Assembly: GCA_949317995.1 (NCBI GenBank)
Contig: OX439047.1
Location: 44,083,505 to 44,147,504 of the forward strand
Length of the DNA: 64,000 bases
Origin: Acholoe squamosa
Lineage: Eukaryota > Annelida > Polychaeta > Phyllodocida > Polynoidae
Direction of reading: 5' to 3'
Position numbers and translations under genes: made by a program. The stretch's first letter is position 1, and every line of letters starts with the position of its first letter. This document shows, one piece after another, positions 12,195 to 24,310 of this stretch. The notes under the pieces were generated by a model that worked only from the letters and a program-made list of their open reading frames with translations, was not told the origin of the DNA and made no database searches.

Positions 12195-12406
12195 TACCGT
12201 AAACCTTTCGTATAGGCCGCAGCTTTTACACAAGAATAGCCTCAGATGCATCCTATAGGATGGTGTGTCCTATAGGCGAGGATTTTACACTATAGAACAG
12301 TACTAAAATGACCAAAATCTGACCCCAGATGAGTGCTATAGGATTTAGCCTAATGCAGGGTGCATCCTATATGCGAGGGCCATCCTATACATGAGGATTT
12401 ATGGTA
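12195..12406. mobile_element. TA-ended TIR element 1 (mariner/Tc1-type MITE)
   Basis: The left end TACCGTAAACCTTTCGTATA and the right end (ATACATGAGGATTTATGGTA) are inverted matches. Both termini read TA, as expected for a mariner-type target. Nested in the 11801-13737 element. Confidence 0.55.
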
Positions 12407-12721
12407 GGGCCCAATGTATGATCAGATACTCGGTGCCCACCAGTAGGCTGAGCCCTCTGCCTACTAGTACCTACCGGGAGCATCATGCCGACCTACGGGA
12501 ATTTTGTATTTACCCTGCAGGGTCTGTATGATGCTTGAACGTAGCCCTGGCGAGTTACTCGCTAGGGCTGCATTCATGGATTAGGCTATATGCATTATGC
12601 CGGCCAATGACATTTAATGGTATCTAATATAACCCTTCATCAGGATTCTTATCAGTAGGCAAATAAGGCTGATAAGGGCTGCACTGGTTGCTATGACATC
12701 ACTGCTGCTCCTAAGAATGAA

Positions 12722-12958
12722 TACCTTAAAAACCCTCTGTATAAGCTGCAGATTATAGACCTTTTCAGTCCCCTGGTGCAACTTATAGGATGTTCCTGAG
12801 CTCAGGGTGTGGCTTATATGAGGGGTTTTGAATATATAGACCCGGATATAGACAAGGAATGGGCACCTTTTCAGACCGCTTATAAGGCTTATAGCAGTCT
12901 CCCAAAGTCAGGGTGTGCCTTATACATTGGTGTGGCTTATACGCTGGGTTTTATGGTA
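12722..12958. mobile_element. TA-ended TIR element 2, same family
   Basis: Left TACCTTAAAAACCCTCTGTA pairs with right TACGCTGGGTTTTATGGTA, then GTATAAGC-type words inside. Same terminal consensus as the copy at 12195, roughly 300 bp away. Confidence 0.55.
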
Positions 12959-13740
12959 GTTATTGATGGCTAGGTTAAGAGGGACTGCATTATATTAGGG
13001 AATTCTAAGTACACCTAGATATACCATATTTGTTGTATTAGAGCCCATGAAAGGCGCATACAAATCTATAAGTGGCAGTCAGCTTATGTATACACATCTT
13101 CACAGTATACACCCAGCCTCTTTATGTAAGTGAGGACGTACAATTAGAGTAATTTACTAATAGATGCCCACCCCCAATAGGTGAAGTGCGGTGGTACATG
13201 TTTAAGTGAGCAGGGCATAATAGCCCTCATCCATGCTAATGGCTAGGCGGTGTCAGCAGTTTGTGACCTGTCTTCAACTCTCAGTTGTACAACTCAATTA
13301 TAGGAAAACTTATGATCAGTTTAAGAGTGGTCATAATTTTAGCAGGTATCCATGTACAGTTAAGTCATGCTTTAACATTAAAAAGATATGTCAAATTTAA
13401 CCAGAAAATGCCCATAACATGTAAAAACCATGTACAACATGATGGTATTTTGTAAAATTACATTTGCATACATTTGTGATAAACGTGGCTATCAAATACC
13501 TCCACATGTTTTGACCCCTAGAAACACCAAAAAGCAGTCATAAGATCGATTGTAAAAAGTTATGACTGCAGTCACAAACCAGTTATATCTCCTTGTAAAA
13601 CAGATAGTTATGACCAGTCATATCCTACTTATGCCTGACCAAAGATAATAATGGTCATAATGTTACAACCAGCCCTCTCCAGTCATAGAAACAGAAAATA
13701 TATGACTACTATTATCTTTGCCTTGTGAAACACCCAACAG

Positions 13741-14787
13741 GGGTCGAGGCAGAAAGGGTCGAAGAGAAACTTACCAGGGTCAGAGTAATAGATAAAGCAG
13801 ACAAGAGGGCCAAATCTGAAAGGGGTTAAAGGCATAGAACCGCAGGCTATGAAAGACAGAGAAATAAAGGGGCCAGAGGAATAGACACAGAGACAAAGAT
13901 AAAACGAAACAATTAAGACATGTTTCAAGTTTTTAAGATTTATCCAAGCCTGCTACCGTTAGGAAAGCATTTAATAAAATCATGGCATGTTTTCTTTTCG
14001 GTTTGATGGAAAAGTGTCTATTAGCTGGCATTCTAAGCACTTTCCTTTCGGCCATGATCCAAGGAGCCAATCCATGTCATGAAATGATATGTCAAAATAT
14101 GTAAACTTTGGAAAATAATCATAGATCCCATTCTCCTCCAGAAAGGCATTTATCATTACATACAATCACCCACTCTAATTTTGAGGGTTTCAAAACGTAG
14201 TGGTTGTGTCCAGCAGTCTGTCCAGTCGTACTGTCTTGAGAAAGGCATTACAGATGCTTATAGCATGCATATTGAGTTTCGGAACCATTTTGAGTGCTCA
14301 AAGTGGATAAAACCAACCCCCATATCTAGCAATAGAGGAATCCAAAATGACAGCGGACTGGACATACCTTGACAATGAGTTGACAGCAATGTAAATCCTC
14401 CATTTTTATCAAATGAGACGACATGGTTTGGACAGAATATCCTTGAAACATTATTCTCTGTTGGATAGATTCCTTGATATCATGGCTGAATTTAATAGAA
14501 ATAAATTGTAAATTCTGTCAATTCTGTCAATACTACATGTGAGGTGTAAAGAATGGATTAGCCTATAGACTGGCACAGCTCTGTCGCGACGTATTTGCGG
14601 TAGTAGGCCTACAAGAATGTGAGTTGCACCAGGTCACCAGCTTAACCATACATCAACATCAAACCAAGATGGCGGAGGGCCATCTCGTTAGCTCATAACA
14701 GAAAACAATAGATTCTATCAATTTTAAAGGTAAATTTATGTTGGAACCATGCTATAAACGCAATGTGTTATGAATCGGCTTGAACTC
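13741..14787. other. No gene seen
   Basis: Non-coding. A purine-rich stretch at 13740-13890 repeats AAGGGTC/AGAGGG words. Nothing recognisable as a gene. Confidence 0.4.
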
Positions 14788-14855
14788 ATGCCTTTCAGGG
14801 GCTTTATATAGGCACTCCGCTTTGCGTCGTGCCTATATCATCCCCTGAAAGGCAT
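14788..14855. repeat. 26-27-bp hairpin with structured loop
   Basis: ATGCCTTTCAGGGG at 14788 pairs with CCCCTGAAAGGCAT ending 14855, and TATAGGCA pairs with TGCCTATA. The loop is CTCCGCTTTGCGTCG. The design resembles the hairpin at 4080-4198 (long stem plus GC-rich loop), though the sequences differ. Confidence 0.8.
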
Positions 14856-14934
14856 TCTTTCAAGTCTACTCATTATATATTACATTCCTATACGTTCACG
14901 GTTTCATCCCTACAATTATACACCCACACTCTGC

Positions 14935-15200
14935 CTCTAATGACCTATGCCAGTGCAAGGTGTCTGTATCAATGAATCTTTAATTTGATATTTCCCTCCG
15001 TGATGCCCCTAGGGTAGAGGTCATTATCCTCCTAAAGCTCTAGCCTCTTAATAGTCATGCCACCGTGTACTGCCACAATGAAGCCTTAGGCACTGGTCTC
15101 TGAATGGACACCACCCTTTAGACCTGGCTCCTGCTCCTTACATGGATCGAATATATATGACCACATGATCATGGTGGGAGGCATTTGTACTTCATTCATC
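14935..15200. repeat. Dispersed repeat, copy 1 (copy 2 at ~35915-36200)
   Basis: Shared blocks include AGGTGTCT, ATGAAT, TTTAAT/CTTAAT, ATTTCCCTC/ATTCCCTC, TGATGCCCCTAGGG/TGATTCCCCTGGGG and GTCATTATCC. A second block around GGCACT follows ~100 bp on. The two copies are in direct orientation and clearly homologous but diverged. Element class unknown. Confidence 0.55.
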
Positions 15201-16581
15201 TAGAAATCCTCTGGGTGTAAGCAGCCAAGTAGGTTGTTATCGGGGATCAAAATGGGAAGAACAACCCAAAATTTATCTTCCACGGAAATTCCTATAGATC
15301 TGGTCTGATTCTATAGTACACATTTCATATCTGAGCAAGTAAGGGTGGCCAAAAAAGAGCTGTGTTATGCACGGCTTACCCAGCTTGTTCAAGAACAACT
15401 CCAGCTTACCAGTATAGGGGAGATTCTTGAACAATACAGGCCATCCAAATTAGTAAAGGTGTGAAATCTTAAGAATACTCATGCTAAAGTTGATATTCAA
15501 TGTAGATTGGTTAATTGTCTTTGGCAACCTCTTCAAAAACTCCAGCGTGACTATTTACATGCACAGCTCATAACTCTGTGTCAACAGCGGCAGACGCCTA
15601 CTGACAATTTCAGTGGCAAGTGAAAGCCAAAAATCCTAATCCTTGCCATAACTTTCTAAGTATTAAATGGGATTCCTCTTTGGAAGTAGGCAGACAAAAG
15701 TAATGAATTATAAGGATGTCTTTTCAATTTGAATTCAATTGCAATTAATTTCAGTGAAGCCGTCTTAGCTTAAAGGCCAAACGTATGAACACTCTAAAAG
15801 AAATCATTTTTTTCAATAGCAGCTGTTTGACAATGACTGGCGAATAATTTCTGTAATCTAATAATCTGTGTTACGCAGTGTTAAGAGCAGGGCCAGATGT
15901 TCAAATCAAATTATTTAGTATGGAGTGGTTGGTTGGTGGTACATGAAAAATAAGACTATGCCTTTCACCAATATCAACATTGATTTTGAGAGTAATGTAA
16001 ATATCTAGATTTTGCATGACAAATGATAATCGGCACATATGAACATTTTAGAAAGAGTGCTCACTGATATCCCACAAGGACACGGAGATAAATTGTTATC
16101 TTCATCACCCTTGGAAGTATCTGCAGTCTCACTTGTCAAAAGGTGTCACACATTACTTTACGTTTGAGGAGTGATGCAGCCTCTGTCCTTTAGAGGGGGA
16201 AAAAAGTCCAACAAAACAATTCCAAAATTCTAGGGATTCATTGATGTCAGGTGCCATGAGGCATTCCCATGATTTTAATGAATCAATTGGATTGGAATGG
16301 TGGTTGGGGAACGTCAGAACCAATTTTGATCAGAGGAACCTCTAATCTTTGTCTCTGAGCCCTTATTTCTTAAATTGCAGTGAAAAAATGTAGACGTTAT
16401 GTTTTGGTACACACAACCTTCTCTCTGAATGGAAATTGTGAAATATATATCTGAATCTTATTCCAGACATGTATGTATAAGATTATCATTTGTAACCTGC
16501 ACTGGGGAAAGGAACCTTATTCCCCCTGAAATAAGGTCCCTTTTCGCAGATCGTGTCACAAAATTTTAATTACACTGTCCA
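15201..16581. other. No gene seen
   Basis: Non-coding. Around 16260-16345 lies a further copy of the AATTGGATTGGAATGG dispersed repeat seen at 2575 and 20500. Confidence 0.4.
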
Positions 16582-16970
16582 GGAGGTTAATTCAAAACAG
16601 TGGTAAATTAACCTCCAAGACCTACACTGTTAATTTGGTGTTTAGCAACCAAACACCAGTGTTTAGGATCTAAACACATAGCTAAACACACTCTTGTCCC
16701 ATTTTTCTAGACACATTTTTGGCTAAACACATTTAGCTTTAAACATGTTTAGCTGTTAAGTGTTTGATTTAACAAGTGTTTAGTTTTGATTAGTGTTTAG
16801 CTTTTAGGTGTGCAACATGAGTAAGTGTTTAGATTGATAGTGTTTAGTTTTAGGAGGTGTTTAGATACATAGTGTTTAGCCACAGGAGGTGTTTAGATAC
16901 ATGGTGTTTAGCTTATGGAGATGTTTGAATACATGGTGTTTAGCTTAGGGAGGCACTACCTTTGGGCCAT
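16582..16970. mobile_element. Half-element rich in GTGTTTAG words, next to a truncated hairpin
   Basis: 16582-16616 is a shortened copy of the 7911-7965 hairpin. From 16623 (TACACTG, then GGTGTTTAG) the sequence carries about twenty TGTTTAG/CTAAACA words. The same start is seen in the complete elements at 33720-35064 and 37710-38588. No matching right end is found, so this copy is partial. Confidence 0.55.
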
Positions 16971-17389
16971 AGGGTTGTTCACCCGGGTGGGAGGCTATGG
17001 CTGATTCATTTCGTTTTTTATTACTTTCATCATTTATTTTTCATCATATTTTCATCATTTTAGCCTTGGCTTCTGTAGCTTGATACTGCCATATTCATTT
17101 TCGATAGTAAAATTGCAAGATAGAAATGATACACACAATACATATAGGAGTAAAAGTGATCCAGGAGGAGTGAGGCGTGTATGAGGATGGAAAGGGGTGT
17201 ATCAGGATGAACAGGGGTGTATCAGAATCAGGATGGATCCCTTCCTGGTTATTCATTGTCTTATCTCATTCACACTTATGTTTATTTTACTTTATCGTGT
17301 TCCAATTGATTCTAGACTTCAAAAGGGTTCACCGTTGCCAGGCATACCAGGGGAAGGATTTCCTGTTCTTCTAACTCTTGGGATAAAGG

Positions 17390-18880
17390 CAATGCATTAT
17401 AGTTAGCAAACAAAGGATTGTAATCTTGTCTAGCAACTACATAATCAAGAAGGTGTGGATTTGATAATGATTGTGTATGGTGTGTTAGGGAGTATAAGAG
17501 AAGAGTAGTTAGAAACGGTTTATTGTAAATAACGAGTGTTAAATGTAATAATGTACATAAATATAGACTGCAATCCATAAAGAGTTAGCATGGTCCATAA
17601 AGGATTAACATAGAGGTGGAAGACGACTGGGGAGAACCACACCTGCAAGATAAAAAGAGATGGATAAAGGTTAGAAGAATCACGTAAACAGGATATACCA
17701 TACACCCTCCCACCTACACCGACCAGCCAGGGAGCTTGTCCAAAAGGTAGTACAGTCAGAGAATAAGAAGGGCCCTTACAACTAGCATAATAATAAGATA
17801 ATATTAACCTACATGAAACTACCAGCATAAGCGGCCCAAGGTAGTAAACTGGGCCAAAGTATGATTATAAGTTATCAGGGGCATAAGGGGTCCCTACCTG
17901 AAGAATAATAAACTAGTAAAGGGACAGAGGAATACACATAAAGGACGATAAAGGAAGATATATATTATTATTGGAGTAAGATAACACACAAAGCTAGAGG
18001 GTCGGCAACTGGGCAATATACTCGCGGAGTTAATCCAATAGGAGAGTGCACCACCTGTAACATTAGTAGCACTATGTAGGATTACAAGTGTTAGATAAAG
18101 CTGTAAAACCTCAGTGGTTACTGGCAGAGGTCTCACACACACACACAGACATGAGGTCTACATGCAATTGAAATATATACCTATGTTAAGGGTTAGGATG
18201 GACTCTAATAGACCACAACAGGAGTTAATGTGATTATGGATTGTATCTTCACCTGGAAATGGAATGTTCAATAAAAGGTAACCTGTAATCCAGACTTATA
18301 ATTGTTGATTGGGTGTATTAGTATTCTACCAGAGCTACTCCCTCTATAAGGCGCTGATAATGATTATACATCATAATGGAGCAGATAAGGTAACCCAAAG
18401 TCTTATAGCGCAATGGTAGGTAATATGTTTGAAACAAACTGATATGCACTAACTTCATAAGGCTCTTTTCACAGATCACACCGACCTTTAAATAAAAGGC
18501 CATATAAATTATAGAGAATGCTTCTCTCTCGAAAAGGAGAAACAAATTGTGTTAGAGTTTGCCGTAGTCCCATCTAAATCATTAAAGTGTTGAGATGGAA
18601 AATGTGTTTTCTATTCGGAATGAGTCAAGGCTTGTCTCTCCCTATCTCTCATTGAAAGTCCTGGTTAATATGATGTGTTCTTGTGTGTTGATTGTTCCAG
18701 ACTCACACAGAGAACCGATGTGATAACATAGATTCTTCCCATTAAAGAGCCCAAGCCTTATCAGTATTGGCCAGATGAAGATGTGTCACCACAGCAACTG
18801 TCTGCCTCCCCTTTATGAATGTAGCAATTGGATGCAGTATGCTCCAGTGGGATAGCAAACATTGAAGGGTGGTCAATCAA
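17390..18880. repeat. Dispersed repeat family, copy 1 of 3
   Basis: The block around AAGAAGGTGTGGATTTG (17447) recurs at 22058. The block CATTAAAGAGCCCAAGCCTT (18741) recurs at 40100, and a weaker version lies near 22441. Order and spacing are loosely conserved with 21870-22560 and 39420-40230. No coding frame is shared between copies, so I call it a repeat and not an exon. Confidence 0.45.
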
Positions 18881-21230
18881 AGGATTTCAGCAGTGAGCAA
18901 AAAGGAATAATGGAACTTTTGAATTAGCAAAAACTGAACCTCTAGAAATAGACTATTACACAACCTTTTAAATGTAACCATGGAAACGATATTTGATGAG
19001 GGTAGTCAGGACAGAGAATGGCTATTTTCAAGGCTGTCTAATCTAAAATATACATGGCAGAATGTTATCTTGGACCACTCGGCCTATCATGCAGGACAGT
19101 CATAGTCCATGCCCTAGAATCGATTGGCCACACAGTGGATTTTCATGTATTACGTTATCAAAACATAGAAACAGGTTGAAAATCTAACAACTGGATCGGT
19201 ATCAAATGTTGTTTTCTTTGGAAGCCATTCATCCATTTGAACCTAAGTGTGACACTTTTATGAGAACCTCAGAAGGAACATGCATAGTTTTTTGGCATAT
19301 TGCTACTTCCCAGATCTTTTGTCTCGCCAATTGACCCTCCCAAACTTAATGTTGCATTGATTGACGATGAGGATGGCATTCTAAGAATACAATAGCATTA
19401 TCCCGAGTGCAACTGGTAATTATTTGCAATAAATAAGACCCGGTATCATAATACCATATGAAAGGGAATTACATACAGATTTCAAATCAGTCAACTTAGA
19501 ACACATTTCACAAATACTGATTGTTTCCCTATGGTCAGCCTAACCCAATATCCTAATAAAGCAGTGTCTAGCACATCAGTCTGCCGTATTCTATGGACAT
19601 TTACCAAAAATAGAGCTGGCTGGAAATACTTAAGCTTTTATATAATCAGGGTATGGGCTGTGGCCAGTATCAAGTGGATCTTCAGTAATTACATCTAGGG
19701 TTAAAGGTCAGAGCTCATTAATGTACTTAATGATGCTCTCTTGTCATTCACTAAAGGATAGATCAATGGATTGAGAAGAAGAATGTTCCCTTCATCCCTC
19801 TCTACTGATCAAAACAACAATAGTGTTACACACCTGTCAATCGCGATGTGACCGTTTAAGTGAGGTTGCATTGTTTGATTATGTATAGGCCTCTGCAAAT
19901 GGCTTGTGATATTTTCCTTTGTTATTCAAGCTCAATGTCTCATACAAGTATGAAAATATGTAGCGCTATGAGGAGGGTGTTAACAAGCTGGAATGTGCTT
20001 GTTAACACCCTCCATTACAATGTAGAACAAGAAAACTGTTCAAACTTATTTGAAAGGTCTCTTCAATGAAACAGTCTTTGTCTCTTCTCTCTTCCCATGG
20101 GATGGCCTCTAGGATGCAGCAGACATTATCCCACTGACAGTCTTTGTAATCAGCAGAGTGGCACCTGTGAAGTAACATAGTAAGGGGAGGTGGTGTTGGA
20201 GTAGGGCCATTATCTGTACACTGGCTTTTTCAACACATGGGCTTAGCTGTTCTTTCCACTATGCAGGGATGGCAATCATATACACATGACACATATAAAA
20301 GGAAAACAATCTAACACCAACATGACATATGATAATCCTGCAGAGAATTGGAAAATGTCACACGTTTATCAACTTTGTCTTGGATTTCTCTTGGGAAAGC
20401 GCTAACTCTTCTTCCTCAGATGTAATACATGTTGCAGCTACAGCTTCCAAGAGGAAAGAGAAAACTGGAAAAAAATAAAAAGGATGGTAAGTGGCATTGA
20501 GTCCTCCTGTGGGTTAATTGGATTGGAAAGATGGCCAGAGAACATGAGAACCAGCAGGTCACTCACAATCTGTCTGCCAGCTGCTTTCTTAGCTATTACA
20601 ATAAAAAGGCACATGCCACCCACGGATTCTTTGTTAAGAATATACATTTTGCCTGATGCACACCCATCCTGGGCAAAGTCATGTGCAGTAAGTACAGAAT
20701 CTCATTTTCCAATTAAGTGTAAATTCATGAAATCTAAGCTTATTACTTTTGATAATTTGATTAAGTATTTGTCGTGATAGCCTGTTCATTCTCCCTTTTT
20801 TCTGGCTTGCTGCAACAAAGTACAGACTTCCCGCTTTCCACATCATCACGAAATGGCCACCTTGAACGTAATTTTGACAGTAAAGAAGACATGGGCAACG
20901 TGTCAATATGGCAAAGACTAAATCTAGTGATATAGTAAAGGATATAAGGATATGATACACACACCCACACATGAATTTAAATGCAATATTGCATATTATT
21001 TATCAAAAAGGTACTTCTGGCGAAGTGGCACCATGTATGTATAGAGCCCTATCAATAGCCTCCTTTCAGTCTCCCCAATAACATGACTGTCCCCTAGTGG
21101 CTAAGCCAGGAAGCTCATCTACAGCCCTTGCCCGCTACATGTATAAGGAAGCTAAGTGATTTTATGTGTTGGCAAAGACATCCGCAAACAATCGGATTCA
21201 AGATGCTGTGGATACAGATGGGAAGAAATA
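18881..21230. other. No gene seen
   Basis: Non-coding. Contains a short self-complementary stretch AGGAGGGTGTTAACAAGC / GCTTGTTAACACCCTCC at 19970-20013 and a dispersed repeat copy at about 20500-20575. Confidence 0.4.
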
Positions 21231-21242
21231 GAGAGAGCGAGA

Positions 21243-21289
<47 letters not shown>
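21231..21289. repeat. (GA)n microsatellite
   Basis: A nearly pure GA run. The open frame across it is an artefact of the dinucleotide repeat. Confidence 0.95.
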
Positions 21290-21292
<3 letters not shown>

Positions 21293-21869
21293 CTACATCT
21301 AGATACTTAATACTCTTCCAGGTTCCAGCAACACTTCCCTTGGGGTTTCTTTATGTTCGGAATTAGGTCTCAGGTTTGTTACTACTTGGGCTACAAGGTA
21401 GAGGGTCAGACAATATGTTCATTTTCTATAGATAACACTATTGTATCTTCAGATGACCAGTGAGTTCTGCTCAGATAGAGCCTGGGCAGTATGACCTTTA
21501 CTGACTCAATATTAGGCTAGATATACAGGTCAAAGATGAACCAGACGAGAAGGCTATTTTCTTAACATGCTATGACTGGACCCTTCCAGTCGTACCAAAT
21601 TCTCATAGGAATAGCACAGGCATTAAATTTTGTAGGTGTCAGTGATCGTAGTACCTTATGCCGCCAATAGACTTCTGTTGAAGTGATTTATCCTGCCTAA
21701 TATTTGAAAAAGATGTATGTGTGCTTTGTCTGTCAGTTCTAATCATGCCAGGTAGGTTCTAAGGCACTCATTTCGTCACAGAATCTCTGTCTGTCCCTTC
21801 CATAATTAAAGTTCTTTCCTGTTCTTCCTCACATTTCTTTTACATATCTGCAGTGAAACAACCTTTTCT

Positions 21870-22560
21870 TGTGTCCTCATTGATTCTCGGGGGAATCCCG
21901 AAGGCAAAGTTGGTAGCACAAAGAAGGTGTTGGCAAAGCAGAGGGAAAGCACTGTAAAGATTTCCGATAGACTCCAGGGCAGACGACAATTTTACACATC
22001 ACCAACAAGCAAGGAATTGGATCTTTGTCCAGCAGCTATACATCAAGAAGGTGTGGATTTGTAGGTGACTATTGATAGAACGGTAGGAACACTTTCCTTC
22101 TTTCCTGTTTGAAGGAAACTATGTGTAGAAGCATCTAAAGGAATGTGGCCGCTCGTTGTGACAATAGCATTAATTACTAAATGTATGCCTCTGATGTTGC
22201 TTTCTTTCCATTGAGTTTTGAATGACTTTGATGATTCTATGAAAGATTGCAGACATTATAATGTAAATGTGTTTTATGAACCATATTCGGGTAGAATCAA
22301 ATGGGGCTTATACATGTATGGATTTTCCTAAAAGGTGGCAATTACCCTACCCTATCTTGGCACCATCGTTAATTTCTATGTTCCTCACTGTGATATATTC
22401 TTGTGTGTTGATTGCCAAAAGCCATAAAAAAGTCTATTTCCATTAAGCAGCCTGGGCCTATCAATATGCACTATGGGCCAGATGAAAACTTCTCACTATA
22501 GCATGGGCTGTTTTGCGTAGATAGTGTCCTAATGGAAACTGCTGTATAGGAGCTAAAAAG
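21870..22560. repeat. Dispersed repeat family, copy 2 of 3
   Basis: Shares ATCAAGAAGGTGTGGATTTG with the copy at 17447. It also shares TTCTTGTGTGTTGATTG and the CATTAAGCAGCCTGGGCCTA-type block with 18690-18760. See the entry at 17390. Confidence 0.4.
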
Positions 22561-22779
22561 GATAGAAAGAAGATTACATAATTGAATAAAGTCTTTTTAA
22601 ATATACAAACCTCCTGCAGGGAGCTCTTACTAAAAAGGGGATTCATTTCACTGTCTGCTAGAACTAAGGCAAATGGTTAGATAAGTTTAGGACAGACAGT
22701 CAGGAACATTGCGGTACGTATACTTGGCAATATGTGTACAGTATAACAAAACATACTGAAAAAGGCATGGAGAGATGGT

Positions 22780-23801
22780 GACCAGGATCGTGTTTCAATA
22801 GTTTCCACGACAGGACAGCCTCAAATCGTAGTGGGAGGCTCCATAGCAGTGACTACATAGTGAGCTACAGTACAGGCATCAAAATAGCAGCTGCTATAAA
22901 AATTTATTCAACTACTGACTCAATACACACCACTATGAAGTCATAGCAACAAGTCGTAGGAGCCACTATTGGCTACATAGTGACCAGTCATACCTCCCTC
23001 ATGATGTAGTTTGCACTCCTCTGTTCAAATGAGCATAGGACTGCAGTTACTACATCTAGGTGATCCCACCTGGTTACAGTGTCACACACATTGTCAATTC
23101 TCCTGGAAATGGATCCTAGTTTTAAGTAAGGTCAAATTTCATGATTCTGCATACTGGTATTTTTTTTCTAGAAGTGCATGAATATATAATGTACATGTAC
23201 TACAATTGCAACATATTATCATAATTCAACTGTGAAATCATACGAATGGTAAGCGCCTCATTTCTTCTGTTACTATATATATTATATCATTAAGATAATA
23301 TATTTTCAATCTCAGACGCAAATTGCACCTTAGAATGCACCCCATGTCTCCCAACTGCACTGAAACGCAAGGCATACATCACAGGGATGTTACTACCTGT
23401 ACATATTTATGATAATGAATCCATTACAAATGCACTTATACATCACATCAAAGCTGGAAGAGGGATACTGTAGGTTCTCAACCAGTTATAATGCACACTG
23501 GTCATTGTAAGCTAATAGCATGTGAATAGCCATAGCAGAATGCCTTCTTTAACACTGGCCTGGGGTCAAGATCATTTGGATCATTAGTCTATATAGAAAG
23601 AGATGGCTGTCATACCATGGTCTCTTATTGAGTCACTACTCTGGTGGCTATTTAGCCAGCAGGCAGTACAATGACCCAGTAATGTAGCCAGTTATTTGGT
23701 CACTATAGCCAAAATCCTAAGATCAGCTGGTAAGATTTGACCCATCTCAAGTCGTAGCTGGCTGAACCTGTCGTAGAATCTATTGAAACACGATCCTGGT
23801 C
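22780..23801. mobile_element. 1.02-kb TIR element
   Basis: The ends GACCAGGATCGTGTTTCAAT and ATTGAAACACGATCCTGGTC are exact inverted repeats. Similarity continues inward over ~42 bp (TACGACAGG). The interior is full of paired words such as GTAGC/GCTAC, TGGCTA/TAGCCA and TCGTAG, suggesting further internal palindromes. No ORF and no clear target duplication. Confidence 0.7.
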
Positions 23802-24310
23802 AGTAGACAGCTAAGGCTTCGATAAGACACATGTGCAGACCCCATTGCCTATCCATAGACTCTAGACTAATCAGTCCCCTGACCTTCAGGCTGGCCCAGT
23901 GGTGTCAAGATCCAGATAGAAGGCAAAGTAAACCAGGATCAAAGCTGACATCCCTAGATACCCGTCTCCTCCCACAAATAGCATCACTATATACTCCACC
24001 ATGATAATCACCAACCCAGCCTCATCCTGACTGAGTCAAATCTTTCCTTTGGGATCATCCTATTTTCGCTCACCTTCTAACACCAACACAGACAGGGGAG
24101 TGGAAGTTTGTAATAATGCCCCACCAAACCTTCTCCCCTCTTCTCCTCAACGTAATGTCCACCATCACTGGAGGCTCAAGCTCATGAGCTTGCAACAAAT
24201 AAAAGTGAAAAATCCGTAAAAAAACAATCTTTCTTTTCTAATAAATTCTTAATTGCAATGGAAAATAGAGGTCTTCAGGAGCATGCACACAAAATTTCAT
24301 GATATAGCTA
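23802..24310. other. No gene seen
   Basis: Non-coding. 23905-23965 (GATCCAGATAGAAGGC, then CAGGATCAAAGCTGACATCC) is homologous to 36880-36935, another dispersed fragment. Confidence 0.4.

Larger units (their letters stand above)
11801..13737. mobile_element. 1.9-kb PIF/Harbinger-like element
   Basis: A perfect 18-bp TIR, TTGGGTGTTTCACAAGGC, sits at both ends, with CAG flanks at 11798-11800 and 13738-13740. The left CAG is shared with the right end of the neighbouring element, which implies sequential insertion at the same site. No transposase frame remains. The centre contains two smaller TA-ended elements (12195-12406 and 12722-12958). Confidence 0.75.
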
